Notes: generated from the letters alone by a model not told the origin. 64,000 nucleotides of DNA from Chryseobacterium gilvum (GCF_025628965.1 NZ_JAOTEN010000002.1:248001-312000); one strand, 5' to 3'; positions 1 through 9,135 are shown, numbered from the stretch's first letter. A program made the numbers and translations.

Positions 1-337
1 TTTTAACCATTTCAAATTTTTCAAGAAAAAGCTGAAGGTCTCCATATTTAAGCGTGTAATCTGCTTTAGGAGTCATGCCTAAACCTGAAAAAGGATTATT
101 TATTTTATCTTCTTTTTTTACGGTTGCTGTTTTGGCAGCTTTAGTTAAAAATACATCGGCTTTCTGAGCCTGTTTATCAATCAGCACACTCTGAACTTTT
201 CCTGTCTGCATTTCTCTAAAGAAACCATCTTCATCAATAGATTTTGTATTGTTGTCTCCAAAAAAATTGGAAGCAAAAAATAACAAAAGAGCTATTATTG
301 CAATAGGAAAAAACCAGTTAAATCCTTTATTATTCAT
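1..337 (-). CDS. ftsH: ATP-dependent zinc metalloprotease FtsH, N-terminal part
   Basis: Only the first 112 codons are present; the gene runs off the left edge. The start is the ATG at 337. Residues 8-27 are a hydrophobic membrane segment (WFFPIAIIALLLFF), followed by a polar region that fits the periplasmic FtsH_ext domain. This is the standard N-terminus of the membrane-anchored AAA+ protease that degrades damaged membrane and some soluble proteins. The ATPase and HExxH parts are outside the window, so the call rests on the N-terminus and on synteny: it lies 23 nt downstream of rsfS, a common flavobacterial order. Confidence 0.85.
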   Translation of the reverse strand, partial: MNNKGFNWFFPIAIIALLLFFASNFFGDNNTKSIDEDGFFREMQTGKVQSVLIDKQAQKADVFLTKAAKTATVKKEDKINNPFSGLGMTPKADYTLKYGDLQLFLEKFEMVK

Positions 338-360
338 TTATTACTTTTAAATTTTTAAAA

Positions 361-723
361 TTAATTTTCAATTTTTGTAATGGCCGCATCTCCCCAAAGT
401 TCTTCGATGTCATAATATTCACGGGTTTCTTTCTGGAAAATATGCACTACTACGGTAACATAATCTACCAAAACCCACATTGAGTTTTCTGTACCTTCTA
501 CGTGCCATGGTCTGTCCTGAAGATCATTTCTTACTTTTTTCTCTACACTTCCTGCCAATGCAGAAACCTGTGTATTTGAGTTACCACTGCATATTATAAA
601 CGTTTCTGCTACAGAATTTTCTATTTTAGAAAGATCAAAAATCATGATATCTTCACCTTTCACATCCTGGATTGCCTCTACAATTTTATCTATTAGCGCT
701 TGCTTTTCTACTGTTTTATTCAT
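361..723 (-). CDS. rsfS: ribosome silencing factor RsfS
   Basis: This 120-residue protein is the full length of the RsfS/Iojap family. The family binds ribosomal protein uL14 and blocks joining of the 50S and 30S subunits during starvation. The conserved core is visible in the C-terminal half: PWHVEGTENSMWVLVDY followed by HIFQKETREYYDIEELWGDA. The ATG at 723 lies 20 nt after a -7 box on the minus strand (743-750). It is followed after 37 nt by ftsH on the same strand, so the two are probably co-transcribed. Confidence 0.95.
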   Translation of the reverse strand: MNKTVEKQALIDKIVEAIQDVKGEDIMIFDLSKIENSVAETFIICSGNSNTQVSALAGSVEKKVRNDLQDRPWHVEGTENSMWVLVDYVTVVVHIFQKETREYYDIEELWGDAAITKIEN

Positions 724-742
724 TAAAATATACTATAATCTG

Positions 743-750
743 CAAATTTA
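743..750 (-). promoter_or_regulatory. -7 promoter box for rsfS-ftsH
   Basis: On the minus strand this reads TAAATTTG, a full match to the Bacteroidota -7 consensus TAnnTTTG. It puts transcription start near 737, about 14 nt before the rsfS ATG. Confidence 0.6.
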
Positions 751-809
751 TTGTTTTTCTTTTACTTTAGCCTTACTTTTAGGGTCTTAATGTCTTAAAG
801 TTTTCTTAA

Positions 810-1523
810 ATGAGTCAACTCTTTTACCTGAGTGAGTGTTCTTCTACTAATGACGAAATAACGCAGGTTTTACTTTATCCACAAATGAACGGCATCGGCC
901 TGTACACTTTCAATCAGACAAAAGGAAGAGGTCAGTACGGCAATCAGTGGAGCGGTTTTTCAGGGCAAAATCTTGCGTATTCTCTGGCTGTAAAAACTGC
1001 AGGCATTACGGTCTCTGATTTTCTGTTCAATTATTATACCGCAACCGCAGTACGTGAATATATTGCCAAATTGACGGAAAACACTGTGAAAATCAAATGG
1101 CCGAATGATATTATTGTTTCCCAGAAAAAAATCGCCGGAATTTTGATTGAAAAAAAGAAGATCCACCATGAAAATTATTTCATTATTGGGGTCGGTATTA
1201 ATATACTGCAGGAAAAATTTGATAATATTTCCAATGCAGGATCGCTTCTCAGCCAGACCGGAAAAAAATATGATCTGAAATCTTTTGCAGAAGCTTTTCA
1301 TCTTTTTTTGAACGAAAAAATGGAGATCCTGATTTCTGAAGATAAAATTATGGAAGAATTTAATTCAAATTTATTCCGCAAAGACGAAATTTCTGTTTTT
1401 GAAATAAACGGAAAAAGACAAAATGGCATTATAAGACATGCTGATAAAAATGGAGAGATCCTGATTGAACTGGAAGATGAAACCAGATCTTTTTATCACA
1501 AAGAGGTAAAGCTGCTCTACTGA
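810..1523 (+). CDS. birA: biotin--[acetyl-CoA-carboxylase] ligase
   Basis: The 237-residue protein attaches biotin to the carrier domain of biotin-dependent carboxylases via biotinyl-AMP. The catalytic motifs are GRGQYGNQW (the GRGRxG biotinyl-AMP loop), KWPNDI and GILIE, followed by VGVGIN-like IGVGINI and a short C-terminal SH3-like domain. There is no N-terminal helix-turn-helix, so it is a monofunctional ligase and not a repressor like E. coli BirA. It starts divergently from rsfS, and its last 7 nt overlap the 3' end of the convergent permease gene. Confidence 0.93.
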   Translation: MSQLFYLSECSSTNDEITQVLLYPQMNGIGLYTFNQTKGRGQYGNQWSGFSGQNLAYSLAVKTAGITVSDFLFNYYTATAVREYIAKLTENTVKIKWPNDIIVSQKKIAGILIEKKKIHHENYFIIGVGINILQEKFDNISNAGSLLSQTGKKYDLKSFAEAFHLFLNEKMEILISEDKIMEEFNSNLFRKDEISVFEINGKRQNGIIRHADKNGEILIELEDETRSFYHKEVKLLY

Positions 1524-2629
1524 TTGGCTCTTTTTAAATACAAAACCAGCGTAACGGGGAAAAAGACTATATTGGGAAGCCACATTGCCAATGCAGGCGC
1601 CATGCTTTTATTTTCTGAAACCACTTTTAAGGCTTCAAAAGAAAAGACAAATATGAACGCTAAAGAAATTCCTAAGGCCAGATTGATTCCCAAACCACCT
1701 CTCTTTTTCTGAGAGGAAAGAGAAAGTGCTAAAAATGAAAGAATAATAATAGAAACAGGCATGGAAGTACGCTGATGAAACTCATTCAGGTGCGTATTGA
1801 GGTTGCTGTTTCCTTTTTCTCTTTCACGATCGATGAATTTGATAAGTTCCGGGGTTGTTTTATTTTGTCCCAAAAGCTCATTCGGGAAAAGTTCTTCCGG
1901 GGCTTGTCCGTAGCTTTTTCTTAATTCAAAACCCTGCGCGAGTTTTTCAGTGTCATTTTTATTGATCGTTTTTTCAAGGTAACTGTTGAGTACAAACTGT
2001 TTTTTCGCCGGGTCCCAGTAAGAATCGTTGGCTTTGAGCTCGTAGATCATTTTTCTGTCTTTATCAAACTTCTGATAGACAAATCCGTAGCCTCTTTTTT
2101 CTCTTTTGTTCCAGGAATTGATGAAGATATATTCGGTCTTGCTCAGCTGTGCCGAAACGGGAGCTGTCCCTAATATTTTTTCCTTATTTGCGGCGTTATA
2201 GGTGTACGCTTCAAGCTCATTTTTTTTAATATTTGCCCAAGGCAAAACAAAATGATTGACCACAAGTGAAATAATGGCTATAAAAAATGATGTTAACAAA
2301 TACGGCCTTGCAAACCTGTGAAAGCTTGCCCCACTGCTTATGATTGCTACGATTTCCGTATTATTGGCCATTCTTGAGGTAAAATAAATTACCGAAATAA
2401 AGACGAGAATCGCTAAGAATGTAACAACAAGATTGATAATCCAGAAAGGATAAAAATGTAGCAAAAAGTATGTAACATTCAGCTTAGGATCGATTGCGGT
2501 AGCATTTTCTATCCTCGGGATTTTTTGCTGAATATCAATGACCAAAACCACAATAGACAGCAAAACAAGCATGAAACTAAAGGTTCCAAGATATTTTTTA
2601 GTGATGTATCGGTCTACAATTGTCAGCAT
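1517..2629 (-). CDS. LptF/LptG family permease
   Basis: A 370-residue YjgP/YjgQ-family membrane protein. Three hydrophobic helices are in the N-terminal third (about residues 15-35, 58-80 and 103-122), followed by a roughly 170-residue soluble domain (the periplasmic beta-jellyroll position) and three C-terminal helices (about 292-362). This is the layout of LptF and LptG, which form the membrane part of the LptB2FG transporter that extracts lipopolysaccharide from the inner membrane. The sequence does not let me choose between F and G. The gene directly follows tgt (1 nt apart), a usual Bacteroidota pairing. Confidence 0.88.
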   Translation of the reverse strand: MLTIVDRYITKKYLGTFSFMLVLLSIVVLVIDIQQKIPRIENATAIDPKLNVTYFLLHFYPFWIINLVVTFLAILVFISVIYFTSRMANNTEIVAIISSGASFHRFARPYLLTSFFIAIISLVVNHFVLPWANIKKNELEAYTYNAANKEKILGTAPVSAQLSKTEYIFINSWNKREKRGYGFVYQKFDKDRKMIYELKANDSYWDPAKKQFVLNSYLEKTINKNDTEKLAQGFELRKSYGQAPEELFPNELLGQNKTTPELIKFIDREREKGNSNLNTHLNEFHQRTSMPVSIIILSFLALSLSSQKKRGGLGINLALGISLAFIFVFSFEALKVVSENKSMAPALAMWLPNIVFFPVTLVLYLKRANQ

Positions 2630-2630
2630 T

Positions 2631-3767
2631 TTACAGTCTTTGTCTTAATACAGGAACTACCGAATTTTTCCATTCGTAGAAATCTCCCGCCAATATATGT
2701 TCTCTCGCTACTTTTACCAGATCCAGATAAAAAGCAAGATTATGAATAGAAGCAATCTGCTTTGCCAGATATTCTTTGGACACGAATAAATGGCGAAGAT
2801 ACGCTTTAGAATATTCGTGATCTACAAAACTTGTCCCAAACTCATCCAAAGGCGAAAAATCTTTCTTCCATTTTTCATTTTTCAGATTCATCACGCCATT
2901 CCAGCTGAAAAGTGTGGCATTTCTGGCATTTCTGGTGGGCATAACGCAATCCATCATGTCGATTCCCAATCCGATACACTCGAGAATATTCCATGGAGTT
3001 CCTACTCCCATTAAATAGCGCGGCTTATCTTTTGGCAGAATATTGGTTACCTCATCGGTAATTCTGTACATTTCTTCTTCAGGTTCTCCGACAGAAAGAC
3101 CTCCGATTGCATTTCCTTCCGCTCCTGCTTCTGCAATCACTTCCGCAGATATTTTTCTTAAATCTGAATAGGTAGAACCTTGAACAATCGGGAAAAACCT
3201 TTGTTTATGACCATATAATTCCGGATTTTTTTCATTCCAGTCCATACATCTTTTCAGCCACCGATGGGTCATTTCCATGGAAGCCTTTACCTGATTGTAT
3301 TCACAAGGATAAGCAACACATTCATCAAACGCCATAAAAATATCTGCGCCGATCTGTCTTTGGATTTCCATTGATTTTTCGGGAGTGAATAAATGATAGC
3401 TTCCGTCAATATGAGATTTGAATTTCACCCCTTCTTCAGACATTTTTCTGCTTTTGGAAAGCGAAAACACCTGAAAACCACCGGAATCGGTAAGAATAGG
3501 AAGATCCCAGTTCATAAATTGGTGTAAACCTCCTGCTTCCTGCATCACTTCCATTCCCGGGCGAAGATAAAGATGATAGGTATTCCCCAAAATGATCTGG
3601 GCTTTCACATCATCTCTGAGCTCTCTCTGATGAACGGTTTTCACGCTTGCAACAGTTCCTACCGGCATAAAGATGGGAGTCTGAACTTTACCATGATCGG
3701 TAACCAATTCTCCGGCTCTTGCTTTTCCTTCTGAGGTTTTTTCTATATTAAAAAATCTGTGTGTCAT
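2631..3767 (-). CDS. tgt: queuine tRNA-ribosyltransferase
   Basis: A 378-residue TIM-barrel enzyme that exchanges guanine-34 for preQ1 in GUN-anticodon tRNAs during queuosine synthesis. Motifs are DSGGFQVFSLS, GGLSVGEPEEEM and GIDMMDCVMPTRNARN, which contains the nucleophilic Asp. Oddly, the zinc site CxCxxC expected just before the SRAYLRHL-type motif is absent. The aligned stretch is GTSFVDHEYSKAYLRHL, so the three Cys positions read Gly, Ser and Asp, although the later His (ASIHNLAFY) is kept. It is the upstream member of the pair with the LptF/G gene and lies 2 nt after the DUF4296 gene. Confidence 0.95.
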   Translation of the reverse strand: MTHRFFNIEKTSEGKARAGELVTDHGKVQTPIFMPVGTVASVKTVHQRELRDDVKAQIILGNTYHLYLRPGMEVMQEAGGLHQFMNWDLPILTDSGGFQVFSLSKSRKMSEEGVKFKSHIDGSYHLFTPEKSMEIQRQIGADIFMAFDECVAYPCEYNQVKASMEMTHRWLKRCMDWNEKNPELYGHKQRFFPIVQGSTYSDLRKISAEVIAEAGAEGNAIGGLSVGEPEEEMYRITDEVTNILPKDKPRYLMGVGTPWNILECIGLGIDMMDCVMPTRNARNATLFSWNGVMNLKNEKWKKDFSPLDEFGTSFVDHEYSKAYLRHLFVSKEYLAKQIASIHNLAFYLDLVKVAREHILAGDFYEWKNSVVPVLRQRL

Positions 3768-3769
3768 AA

Positions 3770-4138
3770 TTATCTAGCAAACGCCGGAATATTTTGATTT
3801 TTTTCCAGCTTATCCTTTACATATTTATCGGCCTTCGGATCTTTTTCTAAAATAATCTTCTGGGCATCATCTACAATATCATTCATCTTTTTGGTCACCA
3901 CGTAATATTTGTAACTTTCTACAAAATCCTCAGGTTTCACTTGATGAGCCTTTAAAACATAACGCGTTCCGCTTTCCAGATTTTTTCCGCGATACATAAA
4001 AACCACCTGATCATTGAGCGACAATTCTGCGATAAGCTCAGACATGGTGCTTTTATCAATCAGATTTTTTGGCTTATCAATATATTGAGCACAGGAAACC
4101 AGAATGATCAACAGAAAACCGGCCATCATTTTTTTCAT
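3770..4138 (-). CDS. DUF4296 family lipoprotein
   Basis: The start chosen is the ATG at 4138, which gives MKKMMAGFLLIILVSCAQ, a clean lipoprotein signal with the lipobox LVSC. An upstream start at 4162 would add eight residues in front of the signal. This ATG overlaps the TGA of the glycosyltransferase in an ATGA arrangement, pointing to translational coupling. The mature part is about 105 polar residues (LIDKSTMSELIAELSLNDQ), typical of the small Bacteroidota DUF4296 lipoproteins. No biochemical function is known to me. Confidence 0.8.
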   Translation of the reverse strand: MKKMMAGFLLIILVSCAQYIDKPKNLIDKSTMSELIAELSLNDQVVFMYRGKNLESGTRYVLKAHQVKPEDFVESYKYYVVTKKMNDIVDDAQKIILEKDPKADKYVKDKLEKNQNIPAFAR

Positions 4139-4851
4139 AATGTATTGATTAATGATTTCCATTTTAAATTTAACACTCCGAAAACGGCTTCATGAATGAT
4201 CCCGCCATTCATTTTGCTTTCCCCTAAAATCCTATTGGTGAATATAATAGGAACTTCTACGATTTTAAAATCTTTTTTAAAGGCTCTGAATTTCATTTCG
4301 ATCTGGAAACCGTAGCCTTTCAGCTTTACATTGTCTAATCCTATTTCTTCTAAAACCTTTCTTGAAAAGCATACAAAGCCAGCGGTCGTATCATGAATAG
4401 GAAGCCCTAAAATAAACCTTACATACCTTGATGCAAAATAAGAAAGCAATACTCTTCCCATCGGCCAGTTTACAACATTGACCCCTTTCGAATACCGGGA
4501 ACCGATTGCCATATCTGCCTGCAAACAGGCTTCATATAATTTAGGGAGGTCATTCGGATTGTGGGAGAAATCGGCATCCATCTCAAAAATGTAATCATAA
4601 TTATTCTGAAGTGCCCATTTGAAACCATGAATATAGGCTTTGCCTAAGCCATCTTTGGTATGTCTTACTGACAAATGTAAAGTGTGGGGATGTATTTTCT
4701 GCAGATCTTTTACAATCTCAGCTGTTTTGTCGGGGGAAGTATCATCTACCACCAAAACATGAAACTCCTGATCCAATGCAAAAACAGAGGAAATTATCTT
4801 TTCAATATTTTCCTTTTCGTTATAAGTTGGAATGATGACGAGCTTTTTCAT
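4135..4851 (-). CDS. polyprenol monophosphomannose synthase-like glycosyltransferase (GT2)
   Basis: A GT-A fold transferase of the dolichol-phosphate mannosyltransferase type. The ATG at 4851 gives MKKLVIIPTYNEKENI, the usual N-terminus; a TTG 12 nt upstream is less likely. Nucleotide-sugar and metal motifs are VVDDTSPDKT and EMDADFSHNP, followed by TAGFVCFSRKVL. There are no C-terminal membrane helices, so it is the soluble, membrane-associated form. It probably loads a sugar onto undecaprenyl phosphate for protein or lipid glycosylation; donor and acceptor are not determined by the sequence. Confidence 0.85.
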   Translation of the reverse strand: MKKLVIIPTYNEKENIEKIISSVFALDQEFHVLVVDDTSPDKTAEIVKDLQKIHPHTLHLSVRHTKDGLGKAYIHGFKWALQNNYDYIFEMDADFSHNPNDLPKLYEACLQADMAIGSRYSKGVNVVNWPMGRVLLSYFASRYVRFILGLPIHDTTAGFVCFSRKVLEEIGLDNVKLKGYGFQIEMKFRAFKKDFKIVEVPIIFTNRILGESKMNGGIIHEAVFGVLNLKWKSLINTL

Positions 4852-4904
4852 TTCAATTGGCAAAGATAGTTTATTTAAGCTTTTTTATTTTATACAAAAT
4901 AATA

Positions 4905-4912
4905 TAATTTTG
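4905..4912 (+). promoter_or_regulatory. -7 promoter box for the DUF4271 gene
   Basis: TAATTTTG, a full match to TAnnTTTG. It predicts transcription start near 4918, only about 9 nt before the TTG start at 4927. Confidence 0.5.
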
Positions 4913-4926
4913 CAAAAAATATTCCA

Positions 4927-5595
4927 TTGCCATTATCACAAAATTTTTCAAATCACATCAGAATCCCCGAAAATAACGATTGGGTAATTTTTATCCTTGT
5001 CGGTTGTATATTTTTATATATCCTGATGATGAATGTTATCGAAAGAGAAGCCAGTCTCAGAGATTTTCTTATTCAGAAATACTACGACTCAAGCAATAAT
5101 CTTGCAAGCTGGGTGATCACTTCCTGTGTTGTTGCAATCACACTTTCCGTTTTGATCTCTCAGTATATCCCTGTCGTTCCGAAATATGCTGCAGATTTGC
5201 AGCTTTTTGGACTTCAAATCAATAAATTCGGGTATAGCCTGCTTATTATTATTCTTTTTTATATCCTGAAAACCGCCTTGGGTTTTTTATTTTACCAAAG
5301 CATCGGTGATGGAAAAAAATGGAATATTTTCTACTTTACCTCTACCAAATTTTACTTTATTTTTTCAATTTTACTAATAATTTTATGCATCACCCATTAT
5401 TATTTCCCCATTGATAAAAGTAAAGCGTTTTTATATTATTTATATTTTTTAGCATTCATTTTTCTATTCAAGGTATTTTTCTATTTATTTCACAGAAACA
5501 ACATCTTACCACAAAAATGGTATTATAAATTTTTGTATATTTGCACGCTTCAAATAGCACCTTTGCTGATGCTTTGGAAGTTATTGTTTTTTTAA
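4927..5595 (+). CDS. DUF4271 integral membrane protein
   Basis: A 222-residue protein with five or six predicted membrane helices (about 18-38, 60-80, 93-115, 130-152, 160-180 and 195-215). It matches the small DUF4271 family of Bacteroidota, usually found just before hemD as here. The start is taken as TTG 4927, because the conserved-looking N-terminal segment before the first helix (NDWVIFILVGCIFL) precedes the first in-frame ATG. No function is established. The next gene begins 12 nt after its stop. Confidence 0.72.
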   Translation: MPLSQNFSNHIRIPENNDWVIFILVGCIFLYILMMNVIEREASLRDFLIQKYYDSSNNLASWVITSCVVAITLSVLISQYIPVVPKYAADLQLFGLQINKFGYSLLIIILFYILKTALGFLFYQSIGDGKKWNIFYFTSTKFYFIFSILLIILCITHYYFPIDKSKAFLYYLYFLAFIFLFKVFFYLFHRNNILPQKWYYKFLYICTLQIAPLLMLWKLLFF

Positions 5596-5607
5596 TCAAA
5601 GTACAAG

Positions 5608-6348
5608 ATGAGAATAAAGTCTATATTGGTTTCTCAACCAGCGCCTAGTGAGTCATCACCCTATCTGGAAATAGCAAAGAAGGAAAAAATAAAGATTGAT
5701 TTCCGTCCTTTCATCCATGTTGAAGGAGCTGACAATAAAGAACTCAGAACACAAAAGATTGATCTTACTCAGTTTACCGGTATTATTTTTACCAGTAAGA
5801 ATGCTATTGATCATTATTTCAGGCTTGCTGAAGAGCTGAGATTTGCTGTTCCGGATACTATGAGATATATCTGTCAGTCAGAAGCCATTGCCAATTATCT
5901 GCAGAAGCATATCGTTTACCGGAAAAGAAAAATAAGCTTCGGAGAAAAAAACTTTGCCGATCTTTTACCGCTTTTTAAGAAATTTCCTTCTGAAAAATAT
6001 TTACTGCCTTCATCAGATGTGCTGAGTCCGGATATTCCTAAAACATTAGATTCCGCGAATATTCAATGGACCAGGGCAATTATGTACAGAACGGTGTGCA
6101 GTGACCTTACGGATATTAATATTGATGATTATGACATGCTAATCTTTTTCAGTCCCCAGGGAATAAAATCATTACAGCAAAACTTCCCGAACTTTAAACA
6201 GGAAGATACCAAAATAGGCGTATTTGGAAACACCACATTAGCCGCCGCCGAAGAAGCAGGGATAAAAGTAGATCTGATGGCGCCTACAAAAGAAACCCCT
6301 TCTATGACCATGGCTTTAGAAAAATATATTAAAAGCTTACACAAATAA
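5608..6348 (+). CDS. hemD: uroporphyrinogen-III synthase
   Basis: The 246-residue protein fits the HemD family, which cyclises hydroxymethylbilane to uroporphyrinogen III in haem synthesis. Recognisable family segments are ILVSQPAPSESSPYLEIAKK at the N-terminus, GIIFTSKNAIDHYF (the SxNAV-type motif), MLIFFSPQGIKSL, and IGVFGNTTLAAAEEAGI near the end. HemD is poorly conserved, so the call rests on these patterns and on its position after DUF4271. A -7 box (5536-5543, TATATTTG) inside the upstream gene could give it its own promoter. A terminator follows at 6372-6408. Confidence 0.85.
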   Translation: MRIKSILVSQPAPSESSPYLEIAKKEKIKIDFRPFIHVEGADNKELRTQKIDLTQFTGIIFTSKNAIDHYFRLAEELRFAVPDTMRYICQSEAIANYLQKHIVYRKRKISFGEKNFADLLPLFKKFPSEKYLLPSSDVLSPDIPKTLDSANIQWTRAIMYRTVCSDLTDINIDDYDMLIFFSPQGIKSLQQNFPNFKQEDTKIGVFGNTTLAAAEEAGIKVDLMAPTKETPSMTMALEKYIKSLHK

Positions 6349-6371
6349 GTAATTTACTTGATACAAAATAG

Positions 6372-6408
6372 CCGTCTTTTCGATTTGAGAAAAGATGGTT
6401 TTTTTTTA
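6372..6408 (+). terminator. intrinsic terminator after hemD
   Basis: Ten-base-pair stem (6372-6381 with 6389-6398, one G-T pair), a 7-nt loop, then a run of T. Confidence 0.8.
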
Positions 6409-6434
6409 ACTAAATTTGAAAAGAACAACAATCC

Positions 6435-8480
6435 ATGAAAATTCCCAAGGCAAAAAAAATAGAAAAGATACTCGAAATTCACGGCGACCAAAGGAACGAC
6501 CCTTACTTTTGGATGAACGAACGCGAAAATCCTGAAGTGATACACTATCTTGAAGAAGAAAATGCGTATGCAGATGCTCTTATGAAAGACACTGAAGCAT
6601 TTCAGGAAGAACTGTATGAGGAAATGAAAGCACGTTATAAAAAAGATGATGAGTCTCTCCCCTATTTTTTTAATGAATACTGGTACATCGTACGGTATGA
6701 AGAAGGAAAAGAATATCCTATTTTTTGCAGAAAACACCTGAGTTTAGAAAATCCGGAAGAAATCCTTCTGGATGTCAATATTCTCGCAGAAGGCCAGGAA
6801 TTTTTTGAAGTGGCCAATGTTGCGGTAAGCCCTGATAATCAAATGGCTTCTTTTTCATCCGATAATGTCGGAAGAAGAATTTATACTTTACAGTTTAAAA
6901 ATCTGAAAACGGGAGAAATTCTTTCTGATACGATTGGAAATACGACCGGGAAAGCAGTCTGGGCCAATGATAATAAACATATTTTTTACATCAAAAAAGA
7001 TGACAGTCTGCGTGCTTTCCAGGTGTACAGACATCAGTTAGGGACCGATTCCTCAGAAGATGTTTTGGTTTTCCATGAAAAAGATGAGACGTTTGATGTG
7101 AATGTTTTTAAAACAAAATCTTTAGAATATATCTTTCTCGCAAGCTCAAGTACTATTTCAGATGAGCATCATTTTATTCCTTCAGACAATGTCTTTGCAG
7201 AATGGAAAGTGATTCAGCCCAGAATTGATGATCTTGAATATTCTGTAGAACATTACAAAGACGAGTTTTACATCATTACGAATGCCAATGAAGCCACTAA
7301 TTTTAAAATCGTAAAAACTAAAATCGAACATTGCGGAATGGAAAACTGGGTAGATGTCATCCCGCACCGCCCGGAAGTTTTACTGGAAGGTTTTGAGATC
7401 TTTAAAGATTACCTGGTTCTCGAAGAAAGGGAAAAAGGATTATTGCAAATCAAAATTATTGAAGAGAAAACCCAAACTTCCTACTATCTGCCGTTTTCAG
7501 ACCCTACGTATACCGCTTACATCAGTATTAATTTAGAATTTGATACAGAAATCCTGCGTTACGGATACACTTCGCTCACTCAGCCAAGTTCTACGTTTGA
7601 ATATAATATGAAGGAGAAAACCACTACACTTCTGAAACAACAGGAAGTTTTAGGAGGGAACTTTTTTCCGGAAAATTATATTTCTGAAAGAATATGGGCA
7701 GATTCACGGGACGGGCAAACCAAAATCCCTATTTCGCTGGTGTATCATAAAGACACAAAAAAATCATCAGAAACTCCCGTATTACTGTATGGATACGGAA
7801 GTTACGGACACACTGTCGATGCCAGTTTCTCTAATGTAAGACTGTCTATTTTAGACCGGGGATTCATTTACGCGATTGCGCATATTCGGGGAGGAGAATA
7901 TTTGGGAAGAGAATGGTACGAAGAAGGGAAAATGCTGTATAAGAAGAATACTTTTTTCGATTTTATAGATGCCGGAAAATATTTAATTAAAGAAAACTAT
8001 ACTTCTTCTCAACATTTATACGCAATGGGAGGAAGTGCAGGTGGTTTATTGGTAGGTGCAGTGGTAAATTACGAACCTAGCTTATTTAACGGGATTGTTG
8101 CCCAGGTTCCTTTTGTGGATGTGGTAACAACAATGCTTGATGAAACCATCCCATTGACGACCGGAGAATATGATGAATGGGGAAATCCGAATGATGAAGA
8201 ATATTATTTTTATATGAAAGAATATTCTCCTTATGATAATGTGGAAGCCAAAGAGTATCCGAATATGCTGATTACAACCGGCTTTCACGATTCGCAGGTA
8301 CAATATTGGGAACCGGCAAAATGGGTGGCAAAATTAAGAGAATTGAAAACCGACAGCAATCTTTTATTGTTTAAAACCGATATGAGCTCCGGACACGGCG
8401 GCGCAAGCGGAAGATTTGAAAGCCTGAAAGAAGATGCGTTGGAATATGCGTTCTTATTCAAGTTAGAAAAAAAGATTTAA
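6435..8480 (+). CDS. ptrB: oligopeptidase B (S9A prolyl oligopeptidase family)
   Basis: A 681-residue serine peptidase that cleaves short peptides after basic residues. An N-terminal beta-propeller starts with the family segment PYFWMNERENPEVIHYLEEE and is followed by an alpha/beta-hydrolase domain. The catalytic parts are the oxyanion region YGYGSYG, the nucleophile motif GGSAGG, the Asp region TTGFHDSQVQYWEP and the His in SSGHGGASGRF. The length is usual for the family. No signal peptide is evident, so it is probably cytoplasmic. It has its own transcription start after the hemD terminator. Confidence 0.93.
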   Translation: MKIPKAKKIEKILEIHGDQRNDPYFWMNERENPEVIHYLEEENAYADALMKDTEAFQEELYEEMKARYKKDDESLPYFFNEYWYIVRYEEGKEYPIFCRKHLSLENPEEILLDVNILAEGQEFFEVANVAVSPDNQMASFSSDNVGRRIYTLQFKNLKTGEILSDTIGNTTGKAVWANDNKHIFYIKKDDSLRAFQVYRHQLGTDSSEDVLVFHEKDETFDVNVFKTKSLEYIFLASSSTISDEHHFIPSDNVFAEWKVIQPRIDDLEYSVEHYKDEFYIITNANEATNFKIVKTKIEHCGMENWVDVIPHRPEVLLEGFEIFKDYLVLEEREKGLLQIKIIEEKTQTSYYLPFSDPTYTAYISINLEFDTEILRYGYTSLTQPSSTFEYNMKEKTTTLLKQQEVLGGNFFPENYISERIWADSRDGQTKIPISLVYHKDTKKSSETPVLLYGYGSYGHTVDASFSNVRLSILDRGFIYAIAHIRGGEYLGREWYEEGKMLYKKNTFFDFIDAGKYLIKENYTSSQHLYAMGGSAGGLLVGAVVNYEPSLFNGIVAQVPFVDVVTTMLDETIPLTTGEYDEWGNPNDEEYYFYMKEYSPYDNVEAKEYPNMLITTGFHDSQVQYWEPAKWVAKLRELKTDSNLLLFKTDMSSGHGGASGRFESLKEDALEYAFLFKLEKKI

Positions 8481-8515
8481 ATTTCTTATATCGCTGATTA
8501 TTAATAAATACAATT

Positions 8516-8740
8516 ATGATTATCATATTAATTTTTATTGCAGTCGCAATCGTTTATTATATTATACAGAAAGATAAAATCAGAAGAAGCGAAAAAAGAG
8601 AAGATTTCAAAATCAGACAAGAAGAAAAATTGGCTCAGCTTCTGAAAAACGCAAGAGAAGAAGATCGGAGAAACAGGAAAATAATAATTTATAATACAAC
8701 GCTATTCTTAACGGTAAAGAACAGCAGAAATAGATCATGA
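8516..8740 (+). CDS. small membrane-anchored protein of unknown function
   Basis: A 74-residue protein with one N-terminal membrane helix (residues 1-17, MIIILIFIAVAIVYYII), then a strongly charged Lys/Arg/Glu-rich segment likely to be helical. Its stop overlaps the start of the next gene by ATGA, so both are translated together. I do not recognise a family. Confidence 0.55.
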   Translation: MIIILIFIAVAIVYYIIQKDKIRRSEKREDFKIRQEEKLAQLLKNAREEDRRNRKIIIYNTTLFLTVKNSRNRS

Positions 8741-9078
8741 CAGAAGCAGAATTATGGGCAAAAGTGGAGGCATTTTTTGAAACCAACTTTGATACAGAAA
8801 AACACCCGCAGATAGACACTATTTTATTTTTAATAGGCGTGCAGGAGCTGGGAAGCGGCCAGCAGAAATATACGAAAGACGATAAACTTAATATCCTTCA
8901 TATTGCGGTATGCCGTTTATTAGAGCCTTTCGGATACTTTAAATTTTCACATTACGACGATGACGGTTACCCGCATTTTGAAGAATTGGAAAAACTCCCG
9001 GAATTAAAACCTAATGAGCAGCAGCTTTTAATGAAAAAAGCGATTATTCATTATTTTCAGGAAGAAGAACTCATATAA
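8737..9078 (+). CDS. conserved hypothetical protein
   Basis: A 113-residue soluble acidic protein with no signal peptide or membrane segment. It is rich in Glu/Leu helices around a central segment GVQELGSGQQKYTKDDKLNI. The ATGA overlap with the preceding small membrane protein suggests the two work together. A long inverted repeat acting as a two-way terminator follows. No family is recognised. Confidence 0.65.
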   Translation: MTEAELWAKVEAFFETNFDTEKHPQIDTILFLIGVQELGSGQQKYTKDDKLNILHIAVCRLLEPFGYFKFSHYDDDGYPHFEELEKLPELKPNEQQLLMKKAIIHYFQEEELI

Positions 9079-9088
9079 GACATTGAAT

Positions 9089-9132
9089 ATCTGAACCATT
9101 TAGGCATTTTTTAAAATCTTAATGGTTCAGAT
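9089..9132. terminator. bidirectional terminator between convergent genes
   Basis: A perfect 12-bp inverted repeat (9089-9100 and 9121-9132) with a 20-nt AT-rich spacer lies exactly between two converging genes. Confidence 0.65.
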
Positions 9133-9135
9133 TTA

